This document shows positions 10,530-21,797 of a stretch of DNA of 64,000 nt, piece after piece. Every line of letters begins with the position of its first letter. Positions within the stretch are counted from its first letter, which is position 1. A program made the translations under genes and the position numbers. The notes under the pieces were generated by a model. The model was not told where the DNA came from. It was given only the letters and a program-made list of their open reading frames with translations, and made no database searches. The DNA is from Nemertoderma westbladi (lineage: Eukaryota > Xenacoelomorpha > Nemertodermatida > Nemertodermatidae): positions 1 to 64,000 of the forward strand of contig JAUCBJ010006289.1 of NCBI GenBank assembly GCA_032718475.1, given 5' to 3'.

Positions 10530-13276
10530 TTACTTATTATCAGTCTTCTTACGTTGTCTCTCTTTGAACGCAGCAACACTCTGAACTCGTCTTTCATCAG
10601 TTATCGCACGCTGTGCATTATTGAAGAAGATATTGGCCAAAGTAAGATACACAGTATCAGTCTTCTTCTTGTGGAGCTCGCAAAAAAATACTGAATATGA
10701 AATACCGTAGGTCTTTAACATGGACATGGCTGCTGCTCGAATAGGAATCCCGGATCTTTGAAGAATACCTTCAATGTAACTTAACCGAGCAATACAATCC
10801 CTAACAGCCTCGGTTATCTCAGGTGATGGGATCTGCAGACCTCCTCGATTAAGGATATCGATATAGGTGCTGCAGGATGGACCAGGTGCTTCGTCTTCCA
10901 TCTGTGAGGCCCCTTGGAGTGAGAATACATGGCACACGTGGCACATTTCTTTGTCCAAACTTTTCAGTTTCTTAACAAGAAATCCAGCAATATATTTTGC
11001 TACCTCCATGGACTCGGCCGACAATTCTGAAAAGAATATTGCGTCACTGTGTTCTTGGAGTGTATTAGTCAGAGAAGAAAAGTCAATCGGCTGAGGTTTT
11101 AGAGAATCCTCTTCCCAAAAATCGATCTTTTCATCGATTAGAGTGAGCAAGACAATAATTCGCTCGGAATTCTTGACCTCTCTGAGCCCCACTAAAAAAC
11201 GACCTCCACTCATTTGGCGATACTGGCTATATCGAAGCTCCAACGGATCTGAGTTCAGTCTTGAAGACAGGACATAATCAAAATCTTCACTGATGAGATC
11301 ATCACAAAGATCTGCCGTTGATAGGCACGTTTGAGTTAAAGCATTAGCAGTTTGGGGAGTTAAGGAGATTCCACGCCAAGATTCGTCATCACGGGATTCA
11401 GTCCAACTTTCCACCCAGTTAGCCATCGCCCTCAGAAAGGTAGGCTTATTATCGAATGGAACTATCGCATTCCCAAGACGATTTCCTGAATGGAAATTGC
11501 CATCCTGCTTGGAATTGCTTGGAAATGGCCAGCCTGCTTGGAATTGCTTATAAGTCACCAGCTGTTATTAGTTGAAGAAATTGAGCCGCAGTGTATCGGT
11601 TTGGATAATACCAACGAAGTGCTGCCAATGTCTTTTCTTCAAAAATAGCCAGCGCCAGAGCTACATTCTGCTTTTTGTTTCCTGGGTGAATCACAGAATA
11701 AGTTAAACGTGGTGCCATTCGTAAATGAGCATCCAATTGGAAATCCTTGTCATAAACATCAAATAGATCTTTCCATCTGATCACTCCAGCATCTATATGT
11801 AGAACATCATCAAATAGGTTAAAGTCGAACTCAGGAAACCTTTCCATTTGCTAAACTATTTCTAATATTTTTAATGACATGGACTGGATCATACTGCAGG
11901 TAAATTTTATGACCCTTGTATCTTATAACTCGATTTATCTCTGTTGGCAATGCGTTTTCCATTGGAGAAAGCTTATATAATTTCTTAAAAACTGTGTTGA
12001 CTGGTGAATTATCAACTCCAATCATTCTAATAGAAAATTTTGAATTGGATACATCTTCCATTGCTCCAAGTAACTCTTTAAATACAAAAGCTGCAGTAGC
12101 TGAAGTAACAGGTACAGCACGAACAATAAAGAACATTCCTCTCTTTAATAATAATAATAATAATAATGTATAATTTATATAGCGCCTATTTAAAAATGAT
12201 ACAAATTATTCTAGGCGCTGAATAAATTTATTTGAATGAATTTAGCTGAATGAATTTAAACCAACAAGCATAAAACAGACTATTCCAGTGTAAAACTGAC
12301 GATCATCATCCAAACCAACAAAATCTCCCTGACTATATGAAGCTTCTTTCTCTAACTTCATCTCATCCACAAGTAATATAACATTATCGTCAAATTTACC
12401 ACCCTGTAGAAGCCTAGCAAGAGCCTTTATAATGTCCACTCCACCTTTCTGAAGATTATTCAACAGAGTTAATGATGGCAATTGAACTTCATCTTGGAGC
12501 AGTTTATAAGCCTGTATGGAAGTATATCTCATTTTCAACGCAAAACGAATTACATTGTGAGAATATGGTGGTCGACCGTATTTATCGTAATGCCAGTAAT
12601 AAGAAACGTCATCGAAGACAGCAGAATAGTCAAACTGGGACACGTTTCTCAAATATATAGCGAAATTTTCGACCTGAGTAGTGTTGCTCAACTTACAGGT
12701 GTTATTAGTGGCTTTAAGGAACCACACTGGTAAAGGAACCAGCCGTTCATTATGTTCCAGCTTCACATGGAGATTGCTCGCGATTCGAATCGCTCCACCC
12801 AACTTCGGCATCTCCCCTGATGTATTCAGTTCATAAAACAATACGTGATCATCCGTCTTATCGAAAACATAGTCGGGCGGACAACACTCCGAAGTAATAT
12901 CAGTGAGTGAAGAAACTCGATAAAGATCAATGAAAGCAGTTAACTCATCTGGTTGATAAACTCGAGGAGTTGGTTCCCATCGAGGTCGTTTAACAGCTGG
13001 TGCTAAGGATGGTGGAGTTCTGGCAACAGCGATTGTGGGAACTGGAGATACAGACCAATTGAGTTTAACATGTCTATTTTCTGTGCGACTTAGGTATTCC
13101 TCATCGAAGTGATCCACACAAACCCTGGAATACTGGGTAACCTCGAAGTCCTTCCGGTTAACAAACTTCACCCATCGCTGAAGTATATCCGGGTTCATCG
13201 GAAACTTAAATGATGGCTTACGAGATCCGCCAACATATCCCGTTTTGTATCCAACAATGCAACATTTGTTGACCAT
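10530..13276 (-). pseudogene. P-element (THAP9-like) transposase, disrupted
   Basis: From ATG at 13276 the protein starts with a THAP DNA-binding domain (MVNKCCIVGYKTGY... FKFP... W... CVDHF ... VPTI). The second zinc-binding Cys of the usual CxxxxC is Tyr here (VGYK, codon TAC where TGC is expected). The transposase body follows: VDEMKLEKEASY and YTGIVCFMLVGL, then RAVPVTSATAAFVFKELLG, VIRYKGHKIYLQYDPVHVIK, NRLGNAIVPFDNKPTFLRAM, and the conserved RYSQYRQMSGGRFLVGLREV. Breaks: a SINE-like insertion after codon 344 (12137-12250), a frameshift near 11840 and another near 11553. All main blocks are otherwise present and in order, down to a stop at 10530. THAP9 is the domesticated vertebrate homologue of this family. 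Confidence 0.88.
12137..12250 (-). mobile_element. SINE-like insertion with (ATT)n tail
   Basis: On the minus strand the segment contains GCGCCTAGAATAATTTG, then AGGCGCTATATAAATTATAC, and ends in an ATT microsatellite. The 3' motif GCGCTATATAAAT followed by ATT repeats is common to SINE tails in many marine deuterostomes (from memory). It interrupts the P transposase between two blocks that are contiguous in the family. Confidence 0.6.
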
Positions 13277-13419
13277 TATTAATTTAAAATATAATTGATA
13301 TAAAAATAGACTAGAAATAGCATGGATTATAAAGCAGAAGGCCCTATACTGCTATAGTTCTGTAGTATCATAACTGTATGTTGTACAGTAATTAGGAATC
13401 AACCGATGTATCGGTATCG

Positions 13420-13530
13420 GCCCTAGTTCTGGCCAATATTATGCAAATCGGGATCCAGCCGGCTAACAGGCTAAACTCCGGCCAAATATCCCTAATAGCA
13501 GAACAGTCCTGCCAGCCTGCAGTCGATTCT
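13420..13530. repeat. Short GC-richer repeat-like block
   Basis: AACCGATGTATCGGTATCGG followed by GCC-rich direct and inverted words (CCGGCTAACAGG, CTCCGGCC). It resembles a dispersed MITE terminus but has no defined second end here. Confidence 0.3.
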
Positions 13531-13944
13531 TAAAAGTAATAAGTTTAATTTACTTCAGCATAGGCCTATACAATTACAATACAACTGTACAACTGCAATG
13601 CCAGAATACTTTAAATATGTACCTGGTACTACTTGCTGCTTGGTATACCGGTTACAGGGTTACAGAGTTACAGTACTAATGTGTGACTGACAGACTGAAT
13701 ATACATTATTGTGTAAGTAATCCTTTACTAAACCTAAAAATATGAAATCGTAATATGAAAGGAACATAATTGGGATATATTGATACTATGAAATCATTTT
13801 AAATATATACCATTTAAGTAAAGTAATTAAAATATCAATGGCCTCTTTTTAGGAGGCCAATTCAAGTGACCTGTTAGGCCGTATAAATATAGTAGACCAT
13901 GGTCTCACTTTCCAGTCTTTATTTATATTCCCTCCTTCATGTGA

Positions 13945-14186
13945 CCACCCAGTTTGTGAAAATTGTGCACTACTTGTAATTTTGGTGCTGCAATATTACC
14001 ACCCCAGTACATTTTTTCGAAAATTTTTTTTTCGGTCGGATCCAGACTAGTGATACCTACGTACAAACAAAAAATCAGACTTTTTCGTAAATATTTGTAG
14101 ATTTTAGAGGGAAGTGTCAATATGACCCCCCCCCCCCCCCCCCGGTATTTGTACAGCATTTTATAGCCCGGTACTAATAGGGTTAA
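13945..14186 (-). mobile_element. Partial piggyBac-like non-autonomous element
   Basis: Read on the minus strand it begins TTAACCCTATTAGTACCGGG (complement of 14167-14186) and continues as an inverted match to the start of the 31389-32703 element, including the stretch around GTACTGGGGTGGTAATAT. It includes a C18 tract (14126-14143). The far end is missing, stopping near the P-element insertion. Confidence 0.6.
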
Positions 14187-14249
14187 GCTTGACAATAGAA
14201 AAAAGCCACCACTGCTTTGCAGGATATTGTTTTTGCCGTGACGACCAGC

Positions 14250-14430
14250 CTGTGTACAATCTTGTGCTTTGGCAGCCCTATGGAGAAAAAAATAAGCATG
14301 GTGGACAGCCCATGACTTTCGTAAGATGCCTCGCCTCCCTAAGGACACTGGCCTTGAAGATGCGGATAATCTCACGAAAGTCATGGGGGATAGGGAGTTG
14401 TGGTGGTGCAACTTTGTTGATAAGCCAACA
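14250..14430 (+). pseudogene. LINE ORF2 C-terminus relic, copy 2
   Basis: LWQPYGEKNKHGGQPMTFVR, then after a frameshift DTGLEDADNLTKVMGDRELW and FVDKPT stop: the same end as copy 1 at 6940-7110, including the stop. LWQPxG...GxPxxT...DTGL is characteristic of LINE ORF2 tails. Confidence 0.6.
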
Positions 14431-14539
14431 TAGCTTCTCAAACACCACCAGTTTGACAACTTCCCAATGCAACAACTCTAAGACCGAGCCCAACTTCGTC
14501 CACTTTCAGTGAATTTTAGCCTTAAAATATGATGAAAAT

Positions 14540-14770
14540 AAGATGTGACATGAAAATGTGACATGAAGAATTGCACGTCATTTTCACGTTACATTTTGAC
14601 ATCACAATTTCTAACGAAGGTAACATTTTGCCCTTGTGATGAGAAAATGTGACATGAAAATGTGAATTGGAAAAATTCCACATCATTTTCACATCACATT
14701 TTCATATCAAAATTAAAATGTTGTGAAATTGCAGCCAACTTGATGACAAATTCACAACTTTTTCACAACA
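14540..14770. repeat. Hairpin-rich repeat of GAAAATGTGACAT words
   Basis: Imperfect inverted repeats: 14636-14672 (GATGAGAAAATGTGACATGA...) pairs with 14676-14711 (...TCACATCACATTTTCATATC), and an earlier similar hairpin lies at 14540-14610. No coding potential. Confidence 0.6.
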
Positions 14771-15057
14771 CATTTTTTGCCCATAGATGTCAATTTTAGG
14801 CCGATATTTTCTGGCCGATATGGGCCACCATATTTTTCAGATACATTGCCAACACTTCCTTCTTTATACTATCATATTAAGTATACCATAAGAACTCTTA
14901 ATCCAGTGGCTTCCTACTGTAAGAAATATACACACGCCAAATGTCAATGTGTGCACTGCCTCTTCGGATTCCGATTGGCCCACACCCACCCAGGTGTGCC
15001 CACTTCGGATCTTCAGTAGTTCACCAACTTGGTCAGGTCTGATCCCAACATTCAAAA

Positions 15058-15720
15058 ATCTCTTACAGTTTGCCGTGCCACCTATTGTATTAATGGCACG
15101 GTATAGTGTAATAGGACTGAGGAACTCTCTTACAGGTTGCTGAGCCACCTATACATTCAATATAATTCAAAAAAAAATAATTGTTATAATTATATATCGA
15201 ATATATATTTATGCAAGTTATACCGTAATTTACTCTACGTACAATTACATTTTGTTACGTCTTGTGTAGCTAATGTTTTTATCGTTTGTTACTAAACCGG
15301 GTACACTTCCTTCACGTTTCCCTAATTATGATATGATAGATTAAAAACTATCATTTTATTATATCAAAAAATTGCTAAAATGGCAAGCTAGCTAGTTTTT
15401 GTTTCTTGTTTTTTAAATGTTCTAGAACATTATCAATCCATTTCATATAAAAATGTTGTTCCAGAACAAATATTTTTTGTTCTAGAGCAAAAAATACAAA
15501 GCACTTGCTAACTTGTTAATTTTTTATTGTATGTTATCTTTGTATAAATTTTTTTTACTAGCTAGTTTTTGTTTATTTTTTAATGTTCTAGAACATATTA
15601 TCGATACATTTAATATAAAAATTTTGTTCTAGAACAAGTATTTTTTGTTCTAGAACAAATATTTTAAGATCATTTTATTATATCAAAATATGGCAATAAT
15701 GGCACAGTAAAGTGTAAGAG
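15058..15720. mobile_element. MITE family with CTCTTACAGTTTGCCGTGCC ends
   Basis: A short palindromic copy at 15058-15113 (CTCTTACAGTTTGCCGTGCC ... GGCACGGTATAGTGTAATAG) is followed by a longer copy from 15130 (CTCTTACAGGTTGCTGAGCC) to about 15720 (GGCACAGTAAAGTGTAAGAG). The interior is AT-rich and contains repeated GTTCTAGAAC-type palindromes (15420, 15480, 15588, 15625, 15646). A related copy begins at 50812; AT-rich segments at 45480-45790 and 49210-49400 share the GTTCTAGAAC words. Confidence 0.65.
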
Positions 15721-16221
15721 TCCCCAAAAATGTTACACTGTGTTAAAAGAAATTGCAAAATTGGCATTATGTAATATGTCAACAGCCCAAAGACAAAATG
15801 TATAACCTATTTAAGAGAAAAAAATTAAAGATAAAAAGTTATATAATTCTGTCAATAATGATGTTTTAAAGATTACATTGAGAGTTTATTTGATTCTGTA
15901 GTTCTTTCTGGTGAGACATTTTAAGTTTAGGCTTGGCTGCCTTTTCATTGCATTTTGGAAATATATTTAGTACTTTTAATTTCCATGGCTATGTCACAAA
16001 TTCCTTTATTGTTAGTCACTTAATTCTCCTAATTATAGAGAAAAACGGCGATCTTACATTGGCTAATATATCTAGTAAAGTTTTAGAACTAATATAGCTT
16101 AGATGCTTTAAAAGTAGGAGTCGAGGGTATTGCTTTATTAAAAGCTTTAGTGCTTGTGATATGCTGAAATAAATTATTCAATTTTATCTTGATAATGTAT
16201 GTCTACTATTCCTACTACTAG

Positions 16222-16370
16222 AATTGGCCTGCTGCATTACAGCTGCATATATAGAGATACTATGCTGGCTTAACAAAAATATTTTTGCAACATCATACCA
16301 CAATTGACATTCTCTAATGCAGCGTGCATTAAGAATGCTATGCCAGTTTATCAACAAAATCGATAATGAC
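16222..16370 (-). mobile_element. LINE 3' UTR fragment, inverted
   Basis: GCCTGCTGCATTACAGCTGC, TAATGCAGCGTGCATTAAGA and TATGCCAGTTTATCAACAAA match the complement of 7090-7215 (3' end of LINE relic copy 1). Confidence 0.55.
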
Positions 16371-16500
16371 AGTCCAGTTTGTTAATCTTAACTCTATTAT
16401 TGGTAACATAATGGGTAAATATAAACATTATAATATTAATGAAATTCGACGTAATAAATAATTATAAACTTGTTTTGAAATTAATTAGTTAATAGATGTT

Positions 16501-16611
16501 AATAATGTGCAACTAATGCATATCTTCAATAAAGACCTTCTTTAACACGTGTAATAATAACACAATAATGTGCAACTAATGCATATCTTCAATAAAGACC
16601 TTCTTTAACAC
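16501..16611. repeat. 63 bp direct duplication
   Basis: A 47 bp block starting AATAATGTGCAACTAATGCA occurs at 16501 and again at 16564, almost identical. Confidence 0.9.
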
Positions 16612-16881
16612 TACATAACTAATGTGTAATTATGTAGCTGACATTGCATAAATCAGAATCAATTAACAACAGTAAAAAACGCAAACCAATACTAAATTTG
16701 CAAGGATGTGTTAAATAACAACACTTTTAAATGCTATAACCTCAAGCACATCACATAGTAAATTTGGTCAAATGCAACAAAGACTGTAAATTTCTAACAA
16801 TTATTTTAAACAATATATTTACCACATCTACTAATGGGCCAAACTAACCCTGGTGCACATGTCCCCTTTCCAGTCTGAGTG

Positions 16882-18294
16882 TTAGTTTGGTATTGGTTCT
16901 ACTTCCATTGAACGGATCAACTTTATTATCGGTGCATAAATCAATTCGTGTGCATCAGTACCCCAAATGAAATCTAAATGATTATATTGGGGGATATTTT
17001 TGTGTAAGATTACAGAATGTAAGTGAGGCATCAGAGTGGCAACATCTTGTGGGTCAGCCAACCAATCGTTACCCCCAGTGAATAGTGCTATAGGCGTTGT
17101 GATATCATCAGTATGGTAGAGTGGTGGTGTTGACTGGTTATAATTCGCAATGTTTGCTTCTTTGCTACCATAATCATAGGCTTGGAACTTTCCACTCTTG
17201 AACTGTTGCAGATACTGTTCGATATTCTGTACAGATGTTCCAGCTGGTAACCGAGTCAGGTAAACAGGGATCCTTGTACGATTCAGGTTGTGAATATTGT
17301 ATCCTGCAATTGAAAAGATCACATTTTCGCACAAAAGAGCTTCAAATTTGTGATCACAAAAATAGATTCCAAGAATATCAAAAATTCCATCATTAGGTAG
17401 TAACTCACCATGATGAAATGCATTGAGTAACTCAATGATTGGTATCCCAATCCCAGAAAGGGCTAGAAATCTCATAAGTCCTTTCATGTGAGCAACTCTG
17501 CTAACAGGAGCCAAGGCAACAAATAATTTAATACTATTCATAAGATTAGAATTATTAGGAAGCTCAGCAAACATTGTCATTGTGCCTTGAGAGTGGCCAA
17601 CATAATGGATGCCCTTCTGAGATGTAACTTCTGTGACGTAATCAATCATAGCAGGGAGATCAAATGAAGCCATTTGATCCCAAGTGAACTTCCAGAACTC
17701 ATATTTGTCTGGTGACAATCTGGTATGATTTCGAGAATAAGTGTTGCCCCTCATATTACCCAACCAAACATCAAATCCAGCATCAGCAAATACAAATGCT
17801 GCACTTTCATTGGCTGTATTCACCATCCAAGTTGCAGAACTATCCAGCAGTCCATGTTGTAGGAAGACAACTGGTTTTATCACATTACCTGAGTCATCCT
17901 CATGTCGACCATGCGGTATTCTATGTAGACCCAATATATATCCATCCTTTGTTGTGACATAATGTTTCTGGAATGGGTAACCTTTAGATGTTGCTAGTTC
18001 TTCTATTGACATGTAACATTCCGGTAAGGTACAAGCACTGGTTAGTCGGTAATCAATGATGTTATATTGTTTAAATATATTTCTGAAATGAACAATATCT
18101 TTAGCATGATTCCCCAACTTATATCCAAACTCTTTTCCAGTGTACTTTTCTGTAGCATATGGTAGCTTGTTTCTCAAGGGCTCCAATTTATCATGGTTAC
18201 TTTGAGATCTGAATATAAGTTTATTTTCAATGGGAAATGCTTTAGTATAACAAATATAGACAGTTATTACAATTATCTCAGAATAGAATAACAT
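16882..18294 (-). CDS. Secreted acid lipase (LIPA/LIPF family), single exon
   Basis: A 470-residue alpha/beta-hydrolase of the gastric/lysosomal acid lipase family, which hydrolyses triglycerides and cholesteryl esters. The N-terminus (MLFYSEIIVITVYICYTKAF) is a plausible signal peptide. The lipase-associated N-region follows (SIEELATSKGYPFQKHYVTT, about 96-115; DGYILGLHRIPHG), then oxyanion HGLLDSSATW (147-156), GNMRGNTYSRNH, nucleophile elbow GHSQG (Ser235), catalytic Asp in NDWLADPQDV (Asp414) and His in YNHLDFIWG (His439). All three triad residues are present. Family members are usually near 400 residues; here about 60 extra residues lie between the signal peptide and the lipase N-region. 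The frame is uninterrupted, whereas vertebrate relatives have about ten exons, so this may be a retrocopy or an intron-poor lineage gene. It is the only clear host-type gene in the window. Confidence 0.93.
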   Translation of the reverse strand: MLFYSEIIVITVYICYTKAFPIENKLIFRSQSNHDKLEPLRNKLPYATEKYTGKEFGYKLGNHAKDIVHFRNIFKQYNIIDYRLTSACTLPECYMSIEELATSKGYPFQKHYVTTKDGYILGLHRIPHGRHEDDSGNVIKPVVFLQHGLLDSSATWMVNTANESAAFVFADAGFDVWLGNMRGNTYSRNHTRLSPDKYEFWKFTWDQMASFDLPAMIDYVTEVTSQKGIHYVGHSQGTMTMFAELPNNSNLMNSIKLFVALAPVSRVAHMKGLMRFLALSGIGIPIIELLNAFHHGELLPNDGIFDILGIYFCDHKFEALLCENVIFSIAGYNIHNLNRTRIPVYLTRLPAGTSVQNIEQYLQQFKSGKFQAYDYGSKEANIANYNQSTPPLYHTDDITTPIALFTGGNDWLADPQDVATLMPHLHSVILHKNIPQYNHLDFIWGTDAHELIYAPIIKLIRSMEVEPIPN

Positions 18295-18295
18295 T

Positions 18296-18965
18296 GTGTG
18301 CTTACAATCTTTAATAATCTTAATAAAGCATAAATATCATAAATATATTCAGAATCCTACAGGTATATAAGAAAAAGTAAACTACAATGTCGTATCTTTA
18401 CTCAGTGCTTGATAGCAGTTAGATTTTTCTGAGTCCTAATGTAAAAGTAAAAAAAAATGCCATTGGCGTGACTATGTTTGGAGGAAAAACATTGAATTCA
18501 CAATCTAAATAATGAGAATTGTTAAACAAAGTCTAAAAAGTAAAAGTAACATTTTGTTTTCTTTAGGGGATTACTTATATGTCTGATGACTTATTTCCAG
18601 TGCTATAGAGCAGAATGAGAGATATTATAGTATAAACCCATATTATTACAATCACTAAAAAAACGATTTCTCTCATATTATATAACATGCACTCACTTCA
18701 ACAACTCATAGATTGAAAATTGATTAACAACATATGTACCATACTTAATAGAACCACAGTCTTAAATTGAGCAGATAAGAATTTAATCAAAGTTTATGAC
18801 TTATTTTAGCCTAAACTAGGCCAGGCCACATTATTTTGCAGCCAGTATCTTAAGTTAGAGATATGGCTGTGATACTGTGAACATCTGAAATTCTTAAAAG
18901 TTTTCAGGAAGGAAAATCTTCAATAATTGTCATAAAAGCTATAGATCTTCCATATGGCATGGGCA
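18296..18965. other. Unassigned upstream region of the lipase gene
   Basis: AT-rich sequence 5' of the lipase. No clear TATA/initiator arrangement or upstream exon could be fixed by eye. Confidence 0.4.
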
Positions 18966-19498
18966 TACTACTACTACTAGGTCGAGCGAACTCGGACAAC
19001 TCGGGCAACTTTCAGTTGCGGGAGTAAACCGCTTGTGGTCGCAACTCCTACAAGCGTCTTCGCAGTAGATCGCCGTTGATTGATTACCTTTCCCGCCAAC
19101 CTTGTCAGCATGTCTAGCCGTTGGTTGATTACCTTCCGCCTATCCATGGCCTACAGCCCTGCTGCCGACTGTAGGGGTCCTTTTGTTACACCCTGAACCA
19201 AGTGTGCCTCCTGGGTTAGGTTACCTAACACTGGTAGAGGAGCATCCAGTATAGACAGGGCGGGGCGCGTATCATCTCTAATGCAGATGCGTATCAAGCC
19301 TTTGCCTTCAATGGTGCCCTAGGCGCTATAGCCCTCAATGACTTATTTAGTTGACGGGGCTGTACCAACCCACTCTTGATCAACTAAATAATGAATAGGC
19401 TATGCTTATCGGGCCTGCCCTACTGGGCTGGCAGCTACAGGTAGTACCACATTACTGCCATAGTGGTAGCAGGATCTGGGGACCTGACCTGACCTCAA
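18966..19498 (-). repeat. GC-rich interspersed repeat with (TAG)n tail
   Basis: On the minus strand it starts with GTCAGGTCAGGTCCCCAGAT, runs about 500 bp at a GC content well above its surroundings, and ends GTCCGAGTTCGCTCGACCTA followed by TAG repeats. The same tail (GTCCGAGTTCGCTCGACCTA plus TAG repeats) occurs alone at 46020-46050. This tail organisation suggests a SINE or LINE-derived retroposon. No coding frame. Confidence 0.6.
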
Positions 19499-21619
19499 CG
19501 GCATATCATTGGGCATTTTGACTTTGGACTTTTCATCCCCAGAACTTTCGCCATGGGCTTTTTGTCTCCAGGGGACTTTTCGTCTAAAAGGTCATTTCAT
19601 CACAGACATTTTCATCCCAGACAGGCTTTTTATCTTAGAAAAAAAGTAGTGAGATATTTTTGTTAGACAATTTCTTATTGCTCTTTCATCTCCAGGAGTG
19701 AATATGTGCCAATTACCACAGTAATAATCCTTGTAGTTTATATTAATTAATATATTATATTAACTATATTTATCCACGTATAATTGATTATTTTACATTA
19801 TTATTATAATTCGCCAGGAATATTATACAAAAGGAATAGTAGTAGTACTCTAAATACTACCATTTCCTTATTATCTATATCACCTGGCGAAATGTGGCAG
19901 GTAATACAGTACCACCGTTTGATCAAATATGTTGTATTTACAAGCTTTTTACTGCTAGTCCCGAACCCTGAAACCCTGTGAAAATCCACCCTAATTACGT
20001 GAAAAATTATACTCTGGTACAAAAATCTAACGCAAATGCCGAAAAAGTAAATATCAATGTTACTTTTAGACTGCATTACTTATTTAAGTCAATTTATCTA
20101 TATTGATGATTACCCAAATCAAATAGACCCATGTACGCGATCAATTCATACCTTTATTCTGTACTGTATCAACATAAAGTAAATTCTTTAATGCTAGTCT
20201 TAGATAATTCCAGTCACATTTATTTTATTTATCTTAATCCATTTGTTATTTGCAGTATGTAGTGTGTGGTATTAATTGCTACAATACAAAAGTGGGTGTG
20301 TTAAGCCAACTGCGTCACAGCGTCACGTGACTTACAGTATTCACATATTGGTGTATACTTATTACAACAGTACAGTGTATATACATTGTACATGTACATT
20401 ATGAATGTTCAGTACATTTTGCATTGTATGCACTGTGTGCTACTGTAATGGTATGGTATAGGATATTTAATTTCTTTTTCAAAATATAAGAGCAGTATTA
20501 TTATATTTAGTTTTTAATACAACTATGCAGCTCCTAAAGGGATATTTTGAAAAAAAATTATCAAGAGCGCCATCCATTGCATGTACAAACTCCCTGGATC
20601 CTGGACCAAGAATTGGGATAAAAGGGCCGAAGTAGTTCATATGGTATGGATATGCATATCATATGGTACTGGAAGCCACCAACTTCCTCAAACTCAGAGA
20701 TAATTGCCTTGACATGATCCTTGGAGACACAAGGACGTCCAGACCCAGAGATTGACATATCCAATATCAGCCAAAAATCTTGAAGAAAAATATCAAATAG
20801 GCCTACTGGTATAAAAAACAAATTAAGTTATTATTAAATTGTTCAGTAGTTACAGTTAAATTAAATAGCATACTTGGTTGGTGGTTTGAATATAAACAAG
20901 TAAATACTTACACAAGTGAACAGTTCTATGAAATTTAAACTCTTAAAATTCGATTGAATAAATTAACACTTCACTTTCACTTCATCCAATCATCGGTAAT
21001 ATATTCATTAAAATTACATATAATAATACAGTCGTTTAACTTATACCAGTACGAAGTACTCAAACTATGACTGGGGCAAATGATATGTGCCAATTAGTAT
21101 AATTTTTTAAAAAAATATACCAAGTATGTCTAGATAAATCACAGGCACTGACAAATCTAAAAAAGAAGCGCACCATCAAAGATATCAGACGAGAGTACGG
21201 AGCCATGGTGTGCTAATAATGGAAGAGCAAGTGAGAAAGAAGGTGGAAAATCTAAAAAATAGGGTTAAGGTGAAGTTACACAAAGGCACCACGAAAAGGA
21301 ATTTCTGGCAATAGGGGACAAAAACCAAAGCTTGGGGAAATTACCACATGTGAGAATGACCCTAATTAATACATTTAGGTATTATGATCAAATAATGGGA
21401 ATACTCTACAGAATGTGAGTATTTCGAGTTATTTTTTGAGTTATTTACAGTTGGTTACCAAAGCTTATGCCTATGGGACACAATGTTTAATAAACCATGT
21501 TTTGCCATGTCCCACAGGTGTATGGATACCCATCTATCCACACCAACAAGATCCGTGACTTCCTTGCCAATTTTATCATAGTAGTGGCCAACAACATCTC
21601 AATAGAACATTTACTTCAG
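19499..21619. other. Unassigned AT-rich stretch
   Basis: Contains a loosely repetitive block (19500-19650, words like GGGCTTTTTGTCTCCAGGGG and ACTTTTCGTC), a short inverted pair TTCGCCAGG/CCTGGCGAA (19810 and 19887), and many CATATGG words near 20630. No supported gene. Confidence 0.4.
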
Positions 21620-21797
21620 CCATTGAGTGGTGAACTCAATATGATGAGGAGAGTACCCATCAGCATCAGGCCAAGAATTCTTAGCAATATTTATCATTCG
21701 AAAAAGTCAACAATTATTTAAGTTTGGTTCATCCAATTTAAGTTTCCTAAATATAGACTTCACTATAGAATTATGTCACTCAACAATTCCATTTGAA

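Larger units (their letters stand above)
9758..13901 (-). mobile_element. P element with THAP transposase
   Basis: TIRs of about 66 bp: 9758-9824 begins CATGGCCTATTATATTTATA, and the complement of 13836-13901 begins CATGGTCTACTATATTTATA; both continue into CGGCCTAACAGGTCACTTGA. The CATG start is typical of P elements. Flanks carry GTCTCGC (9751-9757) and GTCTCAC (13902-13908), fitting an imperfect copy of the 8 bp target duplication expected for this superfamily. The transposase runs on the minus strand. The interior 9830-10525 and 13290-13835 is noncoding, with two direct repeats near 10178 and 10318. Only a few substitutions separate the TIRs, so the insertion is moderately young. Confidence 0.9.

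Noticed and set aside
19000-19500. tRNA or rRNA gene in the GC-rich block
   Set aside because: No cloverleaf or A/B-box arrangement could be drawn. The (TAG)n tail and the truncated second copy at 46020 favour a retroposon.
20561-20821. 86-codon minus-strand frame as a gene
   Set aside because: It spans the repetitive CATATGG-rich sequence, has no recognisable domain and no supporting neighbours.
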